A stretch of DNA of 64,000 nucleotides from Diabrotica undecimpunctata (lineage: Eukaryota; Arthropoda; Insecta; Coleoptera; Chrysomelidae). Below, piece after piece: positions 1 through 10,915 of this stretch. The stretch lies in NCBI RefSeq assembly GCF_040954645.1, contig NC_092809.1:84914573-84978572 (forward strand), written 5' to 3'. How positions within the stretch are numbered: the first letter of the stretch is position 1; each line of letters starts with the position of its first letter. A model generated the notes under the pieces. The model was not told where the DNA came from. It did not search any database and saw only the letters and a program-made list of their open reading frames with translations. Both the position numbers and the translations under genes were made by a program.

Positions 1-525
1 AAAATAGGTATCCTAAACGATATGGTTTATGCAGTATTAGGATACAATAATTCGATCCATTCTGTTACGAAACAGAAGCCAATTGATATACTGAATGGAC
101 ATTTAAATTCAAAAGAAATATTTGATATAAATTTGGACCAAATTGTAATTAATAATTATATCCAAAATCACAGAGAAGCTACTGCAAAAATTTATAGATC
201 TTTAAACGAAAAGCTAATATCTCAAAAGGAAACTACAATAGAACGTCACAACAAAGACCGACATGAACCATTAAACTATTTACCCGACACTGATGTATAC
301 AAGAAAAACACAACATTAACCAGAAACAAACTTAATCCAAAATTTTACAAAGAAAAAGCTATCGCAGACGAACACATAAAAGTAAAGGTACACAGCAATA
401 AATTATTACACAAACAAAACCTTAAAAGACCAAAAACTAACCGAGCAACCTTGTTACAGGACGCTACTAATCCTATCGACCCTGGCCCTTCCTCCAGTAA
501 GGACACAGGAAGTTCAAATAACTAA
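1..525 (+). pseudogene. Errantivirus-like pol, integrase C-terminal part (5' end outside window)
   Basis: The frame is open from the first base to a TAA at 523-525. The peptide contains a YNNSIHS motif and a Lys/Arg-rich tail, as seen after the catalytic core of Gypsy-type integrases, so this is the end of a pol polyprotein whose job is to join retroviral DNA to the host genome. The catalytic DDE residues are not in view because the window starts inside the gene. Its 3' end overlaps the open env frame in a different reading frame, the arrangement expected for an errantivirus with a spliced env message. No lesion is visible in this part. Confidence 0.7.
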
Positions 526-2163
526 CCTCCAAAATAATCCCGGAATCCTTCCATATAATTTAGGAACAGCAAAGGTAAAATCCCAAATAGATACATTTCT
601 TCATTACTACGATCTTTCCCCTATAGATACCGAAATAGAATCTATAAGATATGCATATGATAATGTAACACTTGCAATTCAAGATGGCCTTAGTCATCCA
701 TATTTTCAAGAACTTTATAATTTTGACCACGCTCTACTCTTCCAACTTAAATCCGCTGAACAAAAATTCAATGCTTTATTGCCACCTATTAGATCAAAAA
801 GAGGTCTTATAGACGGTTTAGGATCTATAATTAAAAGTATCTCTGGTAATCTTGATTCCAGTGACGCCTTGTTTTATGACCAAGCCATCTCTGATCTCCA
901 AAATAATAATCAAATACTAGTTAAAAAAGTTAATCAACAAATTTCTCTGACCAAAGACATAATAGCAAATTTTAACGAAACAGTAACTCTTATAAAGAAC
1001 AATCAAGAAACTATTTTTATGGGCATAGATAAGATACGCACATCTTTAAATAAATTTATATTTGATTTCAATGACTATTTGCAGACTAGAAATATATTAG
1101 ATCAGTTAAATTTAAGCTTAAACATTATCTTACATCTTTTAGATGAAATAGAAAATGCCATTACTTTTGCTCGACTTGGAATTTTACATAATAGCATTAT
1201 CGATAAAAATGAGTTAAATTCTATAATAGAAATCATTTTAAAATACCATACAAAAAATGAAATACTTTTTCAAAATTTTAATGATACTTATAAATATTAT
1301 GATATTTTAAAAACAGAAGCCTATTACTCTGAGACAAAAATTGTTTTCGCTGTTCACTTTCCTATTGTTTACCCAGAAATCTTCTCCTATTATCATCTTT
1401 ATTCAATTCCTACGTCAAATCACAGTACCATCGTACCTCAAAATACCTTTCTGACTATGAATGAAAATTATTACCAATATCACTCACTGCCCTGTCTGGA
1501 CCTAAAGCCCAATTTCTATTGTACTGATGGCGATTTCTCTGCTGGAATAGAGAAAGAAGATTGCGTCTTTCAATTATTGTAACTGAAGACCAGTTTCACA
1601 ACTTGCCGCAGAACTCCCGTCCGAATATCTGAGAATGTAATACAACAAATTGATGATTCACATTACATTGCCATCTTCGTAAACCAAACTAAAATCGAGA
1701 TGATATGTCAGAAAACAGATTTTACCACATTAAAAGGAAATTTTCTAGTTTCCATTCCTTATCAATGCCAATTCAAAGTAGATAAGAAAACTTTTATTAA
1801 TCAGAAGACAGTTGTCCAAGGCCAACCACTTTTCTTACCCGAGTTGAAAGTTTTTAATACTCAAGAAGAAGAAGAAGTTCCAGAAATTGTTCTAAAGGAT
1901 ATCCCTCTTGACAAAATTCACACAATCCAAAGGAATCAAAATCAAATTCGACCCGTGGTACTCCAGCATCTAAAGGAACGTCCCACAAACCATTGGACTA
2001 CCATAATATATTAATAGTAATTATTGTCATCTTCATAGCCATTCACTATATTAAGAAGTTAAGAACAAAAGAAAATCCACATCCAACATACGATAAACAA
2101 CCTACGGAAGAAGATGATCCCACAGTTCCTGTACCAAATCCAAGAGCATTTTTCACTCCATGA
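460..2163 (+). pseudogene. Errantivirus-like env (insect endogenous retrovirus envelope), broken
   Basis: Frame 2 is open from 386 to 1579. It passes a hydrophobic, signal-like stretch just after a possible splice acceptor (AG at 458-459). A furin-type site RSKR lies at 791-802, followed by a Gly/Ile-rich fusion-peptide-like segment (GLIDGLG) and helical heptad-rich sequence. This layout matches errantivirus envelope proteins related to baculovirus F proteins, which act in membrane fusion. Two lesions are visible: an in-frame TAA at 1580-1582, and a frame change near 2000 that puts the membrane anchor (about 2005-2055) and the cytoplasmic tail (stop at 2161-2163) in another frame. It should not make a full-length membrane protein. 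Confidence 0.75.
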
Positions 2164-2180
2164 AATATGCCAAGAACTCG

Positions 2181-2461
2181 CAAGGGAGGAGTTATGGGAG
2201 CCGGCCCTGTTCTAGCCATTCACCTAAGAGTGATGATCTAGGATTTGTGTTTAATGAACTTTGTAATAAAGATTACTTTGCATTTTTATATTGTCATTTA
2301 CCACTGCATTTTTATATAGATATAATTTAGTCTGTTCTTAAACTTTAAAAAAAGGAGCATTAAATCTTTATATAAAATTGTCCAATCTTTTTCGTATTTT
2401 TGTAGTTAATTAATAAAGTATTTGTTTTTTAAAAATAGTTTTGCCTTCGGGAAAACTATAA
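2181..2461 (+). repeat. 3' LTR of the errantivirus-like element with polypurine tract
   Basis: A purine run (AAGGGAGG) at 2182-2189 directly precedes AGTTATGGGAG at 2190. This is the usual position of a polypurine tract and an AGTTA-type errantivirus LTR start. Two AATAAA signals lie at 2265-2270 and 2412-2417. The right boundary is uncertain; I place it near 2461, where a different repeat family starts. The 5' LTR is outside the window, so the boundary cannot be confirmed here. Confidence 0.5.
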
Positions 2462-2637
2462 GTCACGTGAACTAACCGATATACATTGATGATACAGGGA
2501 AACTAATGAGCTTCACAAAATTTTTAAAAATTATAAAACTATACTTAACGAATCGACAGAGCCAATATTATGGAATGGTCAAGTGAGCTTCGTATATCGG
2601 GCTTCACTTGACCACCGAGCTCACTTGAACCTGAATT
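2462..2637 (+). repeat. Copy of the hairpin repeat found at the centre of the 57-63 kb palindrome
   Basis: This segment matches 59331-59515 and the reverse complement of 59890-60075, closest to the latter. It holds an internal imperfect inverted repeat (GGTCAAGTGAGCT and its complement). It is cut after CCTGAATTT by the LTR starting at 2638. The other two copies continue at this point into a (TA)n tract, so the Gypsy element probably inserted into an older copy of this repeat. Confidence 0.7.
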
Positions 2638-3200
2638 TGTGAGGTCGGATAGTATCATTCAGCCAGAGAAAACAGGATTCGTTCGTATAGGCATTTATTT
2701 CGAATTTACATATACAAATGAAAAAGTAATTATCGTTAAGTGTCTACTGAATACAATGTTTGAATGCAAAGACGTACTGTTTATTTATTTCGAAAGATGG
2801 GTGTGACGATATTCGATATGGTAAACTAAGATACGGCGATCGAGGAATTGAGGTCGTACTCGTACCTCAACGCAGAACGAGTACTTGGACAGGGATAAGG
2901 ATGTCTATCTAGTTCAACGCACCAGATAGAAAGAATACGCCAATATCGTTCAACGCACCAGATTGACGTAGCCAGAGGAAGGATTGTCAATCTCGCTCAA
3001 CGCGGCAGATCGACTGGGTTCGGAAGGATTTGGGACACGTTCAACTCAGCTGTCGCCAAGGTCAGATATTCTCAACTCAACGCGTCGAGAATGGTTAGCT
3101 GTCTTTCAGTTTCGACTTTTACACCATTCGAGACGGAACAAAAACATGTTTTGTTTAAGACATAGGCGTACTCTAGACGATAAAATATATTATCGTCACA
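2638..3200 (-). repeat. 3' LTR of Gypsy copy A, with polypurine tract
   Basis: The plus strand begins TGTGAGGTCGG and ends GTCACA, giving a TG...CA LTR of 563 bases on the minus strand. It is preceded on the minus strand by a purine tract (complement of CCCCCTTCTCC, 3201-3211). The first ~60 bases are repeated at 7912, next to a primer-binding site. That supports the boundary. Confidence 0.75.
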
Positions 3201-3317
3201 CCCCCTTCTCCTAAAGAAAAATTTTGAACATAATTTTTAACTATAGCCCTTTCCTATATACAACTTACAACTATAAAAATATAAAACAAAACATCTTTTT
3301 AACATAATAAATACCGT

Positions 3318-3325
<8 letters not shown>

Positions 3326-3400
<75 letters not shown>
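3326..3400. repeat. (TA)n microsatellite
   Basis: About 75 bases of uninterrupted TA lie inside Gypsy copy A, between its polypurine tract and the end of the integrase frame. Nothing else is recognisable between 3214 and 3470, which is AT-rich untranslated element sequence. Confidence 0.95.
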
Positions 3401-3402
<2 letters not shown>

Positions 3403-3469
3403 CAATTACATATTCAAATACGCAAAACCAAAAACGTCTTCCGCACGACAACTACCTCACTCACTAGCA

Positions 3470-5510
3470 CTAGCACTCGCAGTTGTACCTTATCCCGATC
3501 GTGTTTGTTGCTGTCAGTCTTAGGCGGTATGATCCTTTTCCTTTCAAATTTGGTGGCGGCAGTGATTTGAGAGGTATGTACACTTTTACTGATGTTATGG
3601 GGTTATTCAAATGTGTTACCCCCATATGTGCCTCTGTATTTGAATTTTCTTTTGGGGTTGCTATAATATATTCGCACTCAAGGCTTGTAGTGAGTGGTAG
3701 TGCAAAACTGTCTGATAACGGGCTCATTATTTCTGGAATTTCCAAAATGTCTTCCATTTGGTGGAACGCAGGGCTGTATATTATTTCGTAGTTCCTGCCT
3801 GGAGTCAGCGGTGGTCTTCTGATAGGGCTGTCTGGCAGAGGGCTGTTTTCCATACTGTTCCTGCAATACAGGCGTGTTGTCTTATAACTTGTGGTAAAAA
3901 GGGTGGTGGGGATGGTTAAGGTAGTGGTTGTGTTTGATTGGGATTATATGTTATCGTCGTGAGCCGGTTTCAAATCTTTAATGTGAACTTTGTTGACTGT
4001 TTTTCCCGTTGCGTCTTTCAACTGAAAAATTACTTTTGATAATACTTTGTGAATAGTATATGGACCGGAGAATTTAGGAGCTAATTTGGCGTTTAGTTGT
4101 TTGGCAGCGTTGGATTAGGCGCGTCTACTAACTTACTGGGTATGTCTAGTTCGTGGCCGAAATTTAAATAAGCTGGAGAGAATCCGGTGGAGTCGTGCTT
4201 TGCGGAGTTAATAGCAAAAGTCAGTTCTGGTATGTACGTGTCCCATTTCTTGTGATTGTTGTCGCAGAATTGGGCTATCATTGTCTTGATTACTCTGTTT
4301 ATTCTTTCGACTGGGTTGTTCTGTGGTGAATATGGCGGTATCTCGTGTTTTTCGATGTTAAATTCTTTTAGTCAACTTCTGAATTCTCTGTTTTCGTACG
4401 AAGTTGCATTATCTGAGATGAGTTTGGTCGGACATCCGAATTTCATTATTATTTTATCTTTTAGAGCTTGACACACAACACTGACTGTGGCTCGTCTTAC
4501 TGGGACAATCTCTACCCATTTCTAAAAAGTGTCTTGAAAAACGATTGCGTAGATGTTGCCTTTGCTTGATCTTGGCAGTGGTCCATTCATGTCGGTGGTG
4601 ACGGTATGCCATGGTCGTTCTGGGATTGAGGTTGAATACATTTTTCCGGGAGTTTGTTGTTGTGAGGGTTTGTATATTTGACAGCTGTGACAATTTCTGA
4701 CGAACTTTGCTGTATCTCTAAACATGTTAGGCCAGTAGTATTTTCGTGCCAGTCTTGCTATTGTTGCAAAGTGTCCGGACGTTGTCGTATCGTGGTTTTC
4801 GGATATAAGCTGTTTTTGCTTATTTGATGGAATACAGAGCTTCCACGGATTAGATAACTCTGTTTCTTTGTAGTCATATTTATTCCAGAAATGTCGGTAT
4901 AGTTGACTGTCTTTTATCATATAATCTGGGAATCTTTGTGGGTTGTTTTTCACCTCCTCTATTTTCTTTTTGTACCAATCATTTTGTAGTTCTTCAAGTG
5001 TAATAGTACTAATTGCGTCTACTGGTTCTCGGGAGAGTGCGTCAGCTAAATGATTCTGCGTTTCTTTGCGGTAGATGACGTCGAAATCGAACTGTTGTAA
5101 AGCCATGGCCCATCTGGCCAATCTTTCTGACGGATTTTCTATTGATTGTAGGTACTTTAAACTCTGGTGATCAGTTACGACTGAAAACTGATAGCCTTCC
5201 AAGTATGGACGCATTTTCTCTATTCCATATACGATAGCTAGTAGTTCTTTTTCTGTTACACTGTAGTTTTTCTCCGCATTTGATAAAGATCTGCTGGCGT
5301 AAGCTATGACTCGATCGTGTCCTTGTTCGTCTTTTTGGATCAGAGCTACTCCGAGACCGTAGTCTGATGCATCTGTTTGGAGAAAGAATCTCTTGGTAAA
5401 ATCTGGACGAATCAGTACGGGAGCCTGTGTAAGTAATTTTTTTATTTTCTAGAAAGCAATCGATTGTTCTGCGCCCCAATTCCACTTATATTTCTTTGTT
5501 AATAATTGTG
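3470..5510 (-). pseudogene. Gypsy copy A: RNase H, integrase and C-terminal tail
   Basis: From high to low coordinates: RNase H C-terminal half (VVTDHQS, LADALSRE) near 5210-5020; integrase zinc-binding H-H-C-C near 4800-4680 (SGHFATIARL ... NCHSCQ); catalytic D in TTDMNGP (about 4590), second D in ISDNATSYE (about 4420) and E in PVERINRV (about 4310). A Pro-rich tail follows, to 3470. The integrase joins element cDNA to the host genome. Stops or frame changes sit near 5480, 4521, 4375 and 4093, so no continuous protein can be made. All catalytic residues are still readable across frames, pointing to moderate age. Confidence 0.8.
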
Positions 5511-6995
5511 TTAGTGGTGGTATGATCGTAGAATAATCATGAATAAACGCTTGTACCAAGATGTGGTTTCCAGGAATTTCCTTAGTTGTTTAATAGATTT
5601 TGGTGCTGGGTATTGGATGATGGCTTTATCCTTGTTTTCGTCGGTTTTGATTCCTTTTCCATTGACTATGTGGCCAAGGTATATAATTTCGTCTTTGCAG
5701 AACTCGCATTTTTCTAAATTGATTCTTAGCTTTGCATTTTGTAACCTTTTGAAGACTTGTTTTAAATTTTGCAAGTGTTCTTCGAATGTTTCTCCTAGAA
5801 CTATGATGTCGCATAGGTAAGCGAACGCGTAGAGTTCCATTTCTGATCCTATAACTGAATCTAATAGGCGTTGGAATGTGGCTGAAGCTGCGTGTAGTCC
5901 GAAAGGAAGGACTCTGAATTGAAATAAACCTTTCCCCGGAGCTATGAATGCTGTTAAAGTGGTAGCTTTCTTCTGCTAGTGGTATTTGCCAATACCGTTT
6001 TTCAGATCAAGTGTTTAAATGTATTTTGCGACCTTTAATTTGTCCAGTATGTGATTGATATATGGAAGTGGATATGCGTCTTTCTCGGAGATTTCATTGA
6101 TACGTCTGAAATCTATGCAAAATCGATAACTGTCGTTTTTCTTCTTTACTAATACAATAGGTGAGCTATAGGGGCTGTTCGATTCTTCTATTATTTCTTC
6201 TTTCAACATGGTATCAATTTCGTCGTTTATGATCTTTTGCATGGCTGGGTTTCTTGGTCTGTATCTTTGTTTTATTGGCGTGTTGGGTGTCAGTTTAATA
6301 GTGTGTTTGATTAACGGGGTAACTCCTTTTATTTTGTCAAATTTGGCCACATCGTTATGTAAGAAAAGCTCAAATTTGTTTTGCTGTGCTTTTGTTAAAG
6401 TCGGCTTAATATTGAATTGAGTTTTCGTGATGCCATCGTTGTGAATATTTTCTGTGAAGTTATTGGTTACTTGTTCCTGTGTTGCGGAGTCCAACTCATT
6501 GGCTTGTATTGGAAATTCGGCGTTGTTGACTGTACTGTTGTTGATATCGTAGGGACAGTTTGTTGAAAAATCGATACAGAGTCTGCATTTTCGCATGTCA
6601 TCGATGCCCAGTATCGCTTCTGAGGAAAGATGTGGCATGTAGTAAAACTTAATTTGTCGCCACGCATTGTTGATTAGGCATATAGTATGATAGCTGTGTC
6701 TTATTTCTTGCGTATTACCGTCTGCAAGCCTAATATATGTTTTTTCCTCTTCTTCTTCGGTTAAGTTATCTTCTAATAGTATTTTCCGAACTGCTTCTCC
6801 GATAAATGATTTCTGTGATCCGGTATCTAACAGCGCTTGGAACGTTTCTCCGATTGGAAAGGATATTGAGCAATGTGGTCTGTTGTCAGTATTGGTTGTC
6901 TGGTTAGGGCTGGATGTGAGAGAGGACCTTAATTCTGATTTGGGTTCGAGATGCCTCTGAGTGTGATCCTTTTGTCGTTTCCCGTGTTGGAGCAC
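5511..6995 (-). pseudogene. Gypsy copy A: aspartic protease and reverse transcriptase
   Basis: A frame from 6995 to 6015 begins with a retropepsin-type active site (LLDTGSQKSFI, about 6840). It then gives the RT N-terminal half (PYSSPIVLVKKKN, RFCIDFRRINE, YPLPYINHILDKL) and ends at a stop after AKYI. The RT continues in other frames to the frame 5840-5511, with GETFEEHLQN and YLGHIVNGKG. The RT catalytic box reads YLCD instead of the usual Y-x-D-D, so one essential Asp is replaced by Cys. The same change and the same AKYI stop occur in copy B. Both must descend from one already inactive parent. Confidence 0.85.
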
Positions 6996-7833
6996 CTACA
7001 ATCTCTGTGTGATATATTTAACGTTCCGCATCTACTGCAGAAGCATCTACTGTTTTGTTTGTTGTATTAAATCGGGAGTTGTTCTTTTGTGACGTGTTAT
7101 CTACGTATTATAACGTATTCTTCAGTCTGGCGTATTAAGTCTTTAATGGACGTGATATCGTTTTCCTTGATATATAATTTGTAGTGCGGGAGTATGTTTT
7201 TGTAAATTCTTTTTAGTTCTTGTATTTTGTTCATTTTGCCGTATTTTCTGATTAGAGTTTGAAGGTCTAATAGAAAATCTTTAAAACGTTTATTTAATTT
7301 CTGAGTTCTTGTTCTGATTTGATCTTCTAATTCATCTTGCCAATTTGCTGATTGAAATGCAAGGATGAAGTCTACCGTGAAATCGTTCCAACTTGCCCAG
7401 AAGTTGATGTTCTTTCGGAACCATAATATTGCTTTTCTCTAAATACTTCTGGTAGTGCCTTTAATAAAGCATCGTCTTGAATTTGGTAACAGATTTTTAG
7501 TTCGTATAGTCTTTCTAAAAATTCTGTGGGATCTTTGAATCCCTCAAAATATAATCCCCATTTTCTAACTGTGTCCGTTATTTCGCTATGATTTTTATTT
7601 TCAAGTTGTGTATCATCCATTTATGGAACTTCCGGTGCGCCCCTCGTATTTGTGTCGGTATTTTTCGAGCGTAAGTGAATGACTGTTCTTGACCGCAGTT
7701 CGTCCAATTTCCCTATTGTGTCTAAATTAAATTTAGCCATAACATTTTGTAATTCCTTTTTCGTTAATTTATATACCCATCCTACCATCTCGTCCGTTAT
7801 TTCCAACCCTACCGTATCTTCCAAGTCTGACAT
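6990..7833 (-). pseudogene. Gypsy copy A: gag
   Basis: Translation starts at 7833 (MSDLEDTVG) with a 70-residue stretch containing LTKKELQNVMAKFNL, which resembles a SAP-like helix pair, and ends at a stop near 7621. A second frame from 7620 holds a capsid-like segment (KWGLYFEGFKDPTEFLERL). It continues in another frame to a Cys/His cluster near 7060-7010 (CSRCG ... HRDCRC), probably a decayed zinc knuckle. Gag forms the virus-like particle. At least two frame changes are present. Calling the N-terminus SAP-like is inference from the helix pattern. Confidence 0.65.
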
Positions 7834-7895
7834 AATTTATATATTTGTTCAAGTTGTATAAATGCCTTAATTATTATTATTTATTTAAAAATTTA

Positions 7896-8130
7896 CTGCT
7901 CGGGCGCCATTTGTGAGGTCGGATAGTATAATTCAGCCAGAGAAAAGGCATTTATTTCGAATTTACATACAGATTGAACGAATTTAAAACGGAACATACA
8001 ATTTAATATATGTCTGTTTGAACTGCATTTGAAATAGTGGACCAATATAAAACTTGGACAAAAATAAATCCATACCCAGTGATAGACATTGTATAAAATA
8101 TCGTTCAACTATCTGTCTCCTTTAAAGGAA
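7896..8130 (-). repeat. Primer-binding site and 5' LTR remnant of Gypsy copy A
   Basis: The minus strand reads TGGCGCCCGAGCAG at 7909-7896, a typical tRNA primer-binding site, two bases inside the LTR edge at 7912. The first bases (TGTGAGGTCGG ... CAGCCAGAGAAAA) match the 3' LTR. Beyond about 7975 the two sequences diverge, so the 5' LTR is truncated, rearranged or from a diverged subfamily. The right edge near 8130 is a guess. Confidence 0.6.
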
Positions 8131-8247
8131 ACAGGAGCTTGCCTAATAGTCGGAGAGATAGAGCCGAAATTTTGGAATGATCAGTAATATGACATTTCTT
8201 TATTGGAATATATTAATTGTAACTGGGTTAAGACTTTGCCTTACAGG

Positions 8248-8565
8248 CGGACGCCCCTCGTGGTACAGGGGGTGGCTATACAGGGATGAAGTTGTAATTT
8301 TTTTCGGAAAAATTAACGATCGATAATATGGCTAAAAATTTGCCCAGAGTAAGATCTTGGTATAACTAGACGAAATCCCAAAGGGCGGACGCGAGAGTGG
8401 ATACATAAGGGGTGGCGGAGAGGGGTGAAATTGCAATTTTTTGGGGAAAAATTAACGATAAGTAATATGTCCGCCATTTTCATGGCTCATTATTTAGCCC
8501 CTAAAAATTCTAAATCCAAAAGAGCGGACAGCTGGGTTGGTAAAGAGAGCCATAAAACGGGGTCA
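8248..8565. repeat. Degenerate tandem repeat, ~135-base period
   Basis: GGCGGACGC followed by a GGGGTGG...GGGTGAA block and a GGAAAAATTAACGAT block occurs at about 8250 and again at about 8385. A third, weaker start (GAGCGGACAG) lies at about 8521. No protein is visible. The repeat lies between the 5' LTR remnant of copy A and the hairpin at 8607. Confidence 0.6.
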
Positions 8566-8606
8566 AATGTACTAGTTGCCTGCGCATTTTAGGTCTCGGT
8601 AACAAT

Positions 8607-8805
8607 TTTCAAACTGATTTTATTATGATATTTTTATACCGATTGATTTTCGGTATTCGGATTTCGAAAATTTTCATTTACAGAAATTTTTTTTGAAAAT
8701 TTTGAGGAAAACTCTACTTGACGCTTTTCAGAATAGTAACAGAAGTGAGCATACAAATTTTCAAATCAATCGGTATAAAAATATCATAATAAAATCAGTT
8801 TGAAA
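8607..8805. repeat. Near-perfect 43-bp inverted repeat (hairpin, MITE-like)
   Basis: The 43 bases at 8607-8649 (TTTCAAACTGATTTTATTAT...) are the exact reverse complement of 8763-8805, with a 113-base loop. This is the shape of a snapback element or a small MITE. It ends 12 bases before inverted copy B begins (8817), so it marks the duplication junction. No ORF or obvious target-site duplication was found. Confidence 0.8.
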
Positions 8806-9837
8806 TTTGTTAAATAAGAACAAGAACTCAGAAATTAAATGAACGTTTTAAAGATTTTCTATTAGACCTTCAAACTCCAATCAGAAGATACGGCAAAATG
8901 AACAAAATACAAGAACTAAAAAGAATTTACAAAAACATACTCCCGCACTACAAATTATATATCAAGGAAAACGATATCACGTCCATTAAAGACTTAATAC
9001 GCCAGACTGAAGAATACGTTATAATACGTAGATAACACGTCACAAAAGAACAACTCCCGATTTAATACAACAAACAAAACAGTAGATGCTTCTGCAGTAG
9101 ATGCGGAACGTTAAATATATCACACAGAGATTGTAGGTGCTCCAACACGGGAAACGATAAAAGGATCACACTCAGAGGCATCTCGAACCCAAATCAGAAT
9201 TAAGGTCCTCTCTCACATCCAGCCCTAACCAGACAACCAATACTGACAACAGACCACATTGCTCAATATCCTTTCCAATCGGAGAAACGTTCCAAGCGCT
9301 GTTAGATACCGGATCACAGAAATCATTTATCGTAGAAGCAGTTCGGAAAATACTATTAGAAGATAACTTAACCGAAGAAGAAGAGGAAAAAACATATATT
9401 AGGCTTGCAGACGGTAATACGCAAGAAATAAGACACAGCTATCATAATATATGCCTAATCAACAATGCGTGGTGACAAATTAAGTTTTACTACATGCCAC
9501 ATCTTTCCTCAGAAGCGATAATGGGCATCGATGACATGCGAAAATGCAGACTCTGTATCGATTTTTCAACAAACTGTCCCTACGATATCAACAACAGTAC
9601 AGTCAACAACGCCGAATTTCCAATACAAGCCAATGAGTTGGACTCCGCAACACAGGAACAAGTAACCAATAACTTCACAGAAAATATTCACAACGATGGC
9701 ATCACGAAAACTCAATTCAATATTAAGCCGACTTTAACAAAAGCACAGCAAAACAAATTTGAGCTTTTCTTACAAAACGATGTGGCCAAATTTGACAAAA
9801 TAAAAGGAGTAACCCCGTTAATCAAACACACTATTAA

Positions 9838-10915
9838 CCCTACAATGCTCAATTTTTAATTTTAGATTGGAAAAAATTATATGTATAGCTATTTTATAAA
9901 GAAGCCCGAAAAAAATACTTAAAAAAATTTAAAGTTATTTTTTTTTTTAATTTCAGGACATTTTCGGTAATGTATCAAATATGATAGAAAGTGCATTTGG
10001 GCAAAATTATATATATGAAATAAAATACTCAAGTACCTTTATAATATAATATTTTTATTGATGAAATTCAAAGAAACAGTTTAAATCCTTATTAAAACAT
10101 AAGTGCAAACCACATTTGTCACATTTAACATAGGTTAATTTTTTACAATTTGGCTTTTTGCATCGGGTTCGATTGCTAGTGTAGATTGGCCAATATCCTA
10201 CAGCATCTGTTCGAATATCTTTTGGAGGAATATAGCTTGTTGGCCCTTTCTTTTTCTTCAATTGTATATCCTGTTCAATAGAACTTGTAGATGGTCGTCC
10301 TCGCTAATTTTCTGCTGTATCTTCCATTTCTGCCCCACTCAGATCATCTTCAAATACCACTAGAATATTAGATACGTCTATATTTTCTAAATCTGCATCA
10401 TTATTCAAGTCTTTAATATCACAATCATCTTCACTATCCTCCCAATTGTCGACTATAACTTGCAATTCTTTATCTAATAAAGGCCTCTTCATATACCAGC
10501 TAGACCTCTAAAATGATAACCAAATTACATTATATATCATAAATGATACAAACAAATTTTTTACCATACCTTTAAAAATAATAGTAGATGCTAAATAAAA
10601 CTAATACTGGATGACTTGTGGATGTGTAATAAGCAGAAAACGCAATTTTGCACATTCAATTTTCATTAATAACCACCTATAAAAAAATTTTAAACTCAGC
10701 GTTATCGTCAACACGACGTTTAAGTGATAACTGACTAATTCGCGCGATTTATAAAATATTAGACGACGTTGCCATGTTACAAAATGTGTATATTATAATA
10801 GAGTGGTATATATTGAATATGTTACATAGTGCTATTTGAACTTAATATTATTTCACTGTGTTATACATGTAAATTCTTGGTATGTCTCATATATGATACA
10901 TTGAGCAGTGTAGGG
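9838..10915 (-). mobile_element. Internally deleted piggyBac-like element
   Basis: The ends are CCCTACAATGCTCAA (9838) and its near complement TTGAGCAGTGTAGGG (10915), 14 of 15 matching. The element is flanked by TTAA at 9834-9837 and 10916-10919. Both are hallmarks of piggyBac, which moves by precise TTAA cut-and-paste. Copy A of the host Gypsy has a single TTAA here, so it shows the empty site. Inside lie only transposase N- and C-terminal pieces on the minus strand. The element is non-autonomous and inserted after the A/B duplication. Confidence 0.92.
10055..10492 (-). pseudogene. piggyBac transposase remnant: acidic N-terminus and Cys-rich C-terminus
   Basis: The minus-strand frame 10492-10304 begins MKRPLLDKELQ and is very acidic (DNWEDSEDD), like piggyBac N-termini. 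The frame 10261-10055 carries RCKKPNCKKL, CDKCGLHLCF and a final FFEFHQ. This is the C-terminal Cys-rich domain that binds the element ends. The whole DDD catalytic core between them is missing. A stop and a short gap separate the two pieces. No transposase activity is possible, but the C-terminal piece could in principle still fold. Confidence 0.8.

Larger units (their letters stand above)
2638..8130 (-). mobile_element. Gypsy-type LTR retrotransposon, copy A (whole element)
   Basis: On the minus strand the order is 5' LTR remnant (from 7912 rightwards), primer-binding site, gag, protease, RT, RNase H, integrase, polypurine tract and 3' LTR (2638-3200). That order is typical of Ty3/Gypsy elements. 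Coding regions carry several stops and frameshifts, so it is not autonomous. The stretch 5239-7315 is duplicated in inverted orientation as copy B. A TA microsatellite lies between the 3' LTR and the integrase end. The outer edge of the 5' LTR is poorly defined because it diverges from the 3' LTR after about 60 bases. Confidence 0.85.

Noticed and set aside
2984..3214. 76-codon plus-strand frame in the LTR of Gypsy copy A
   Set aside because: It lies inside the LTR, antisense to the element, without motif.
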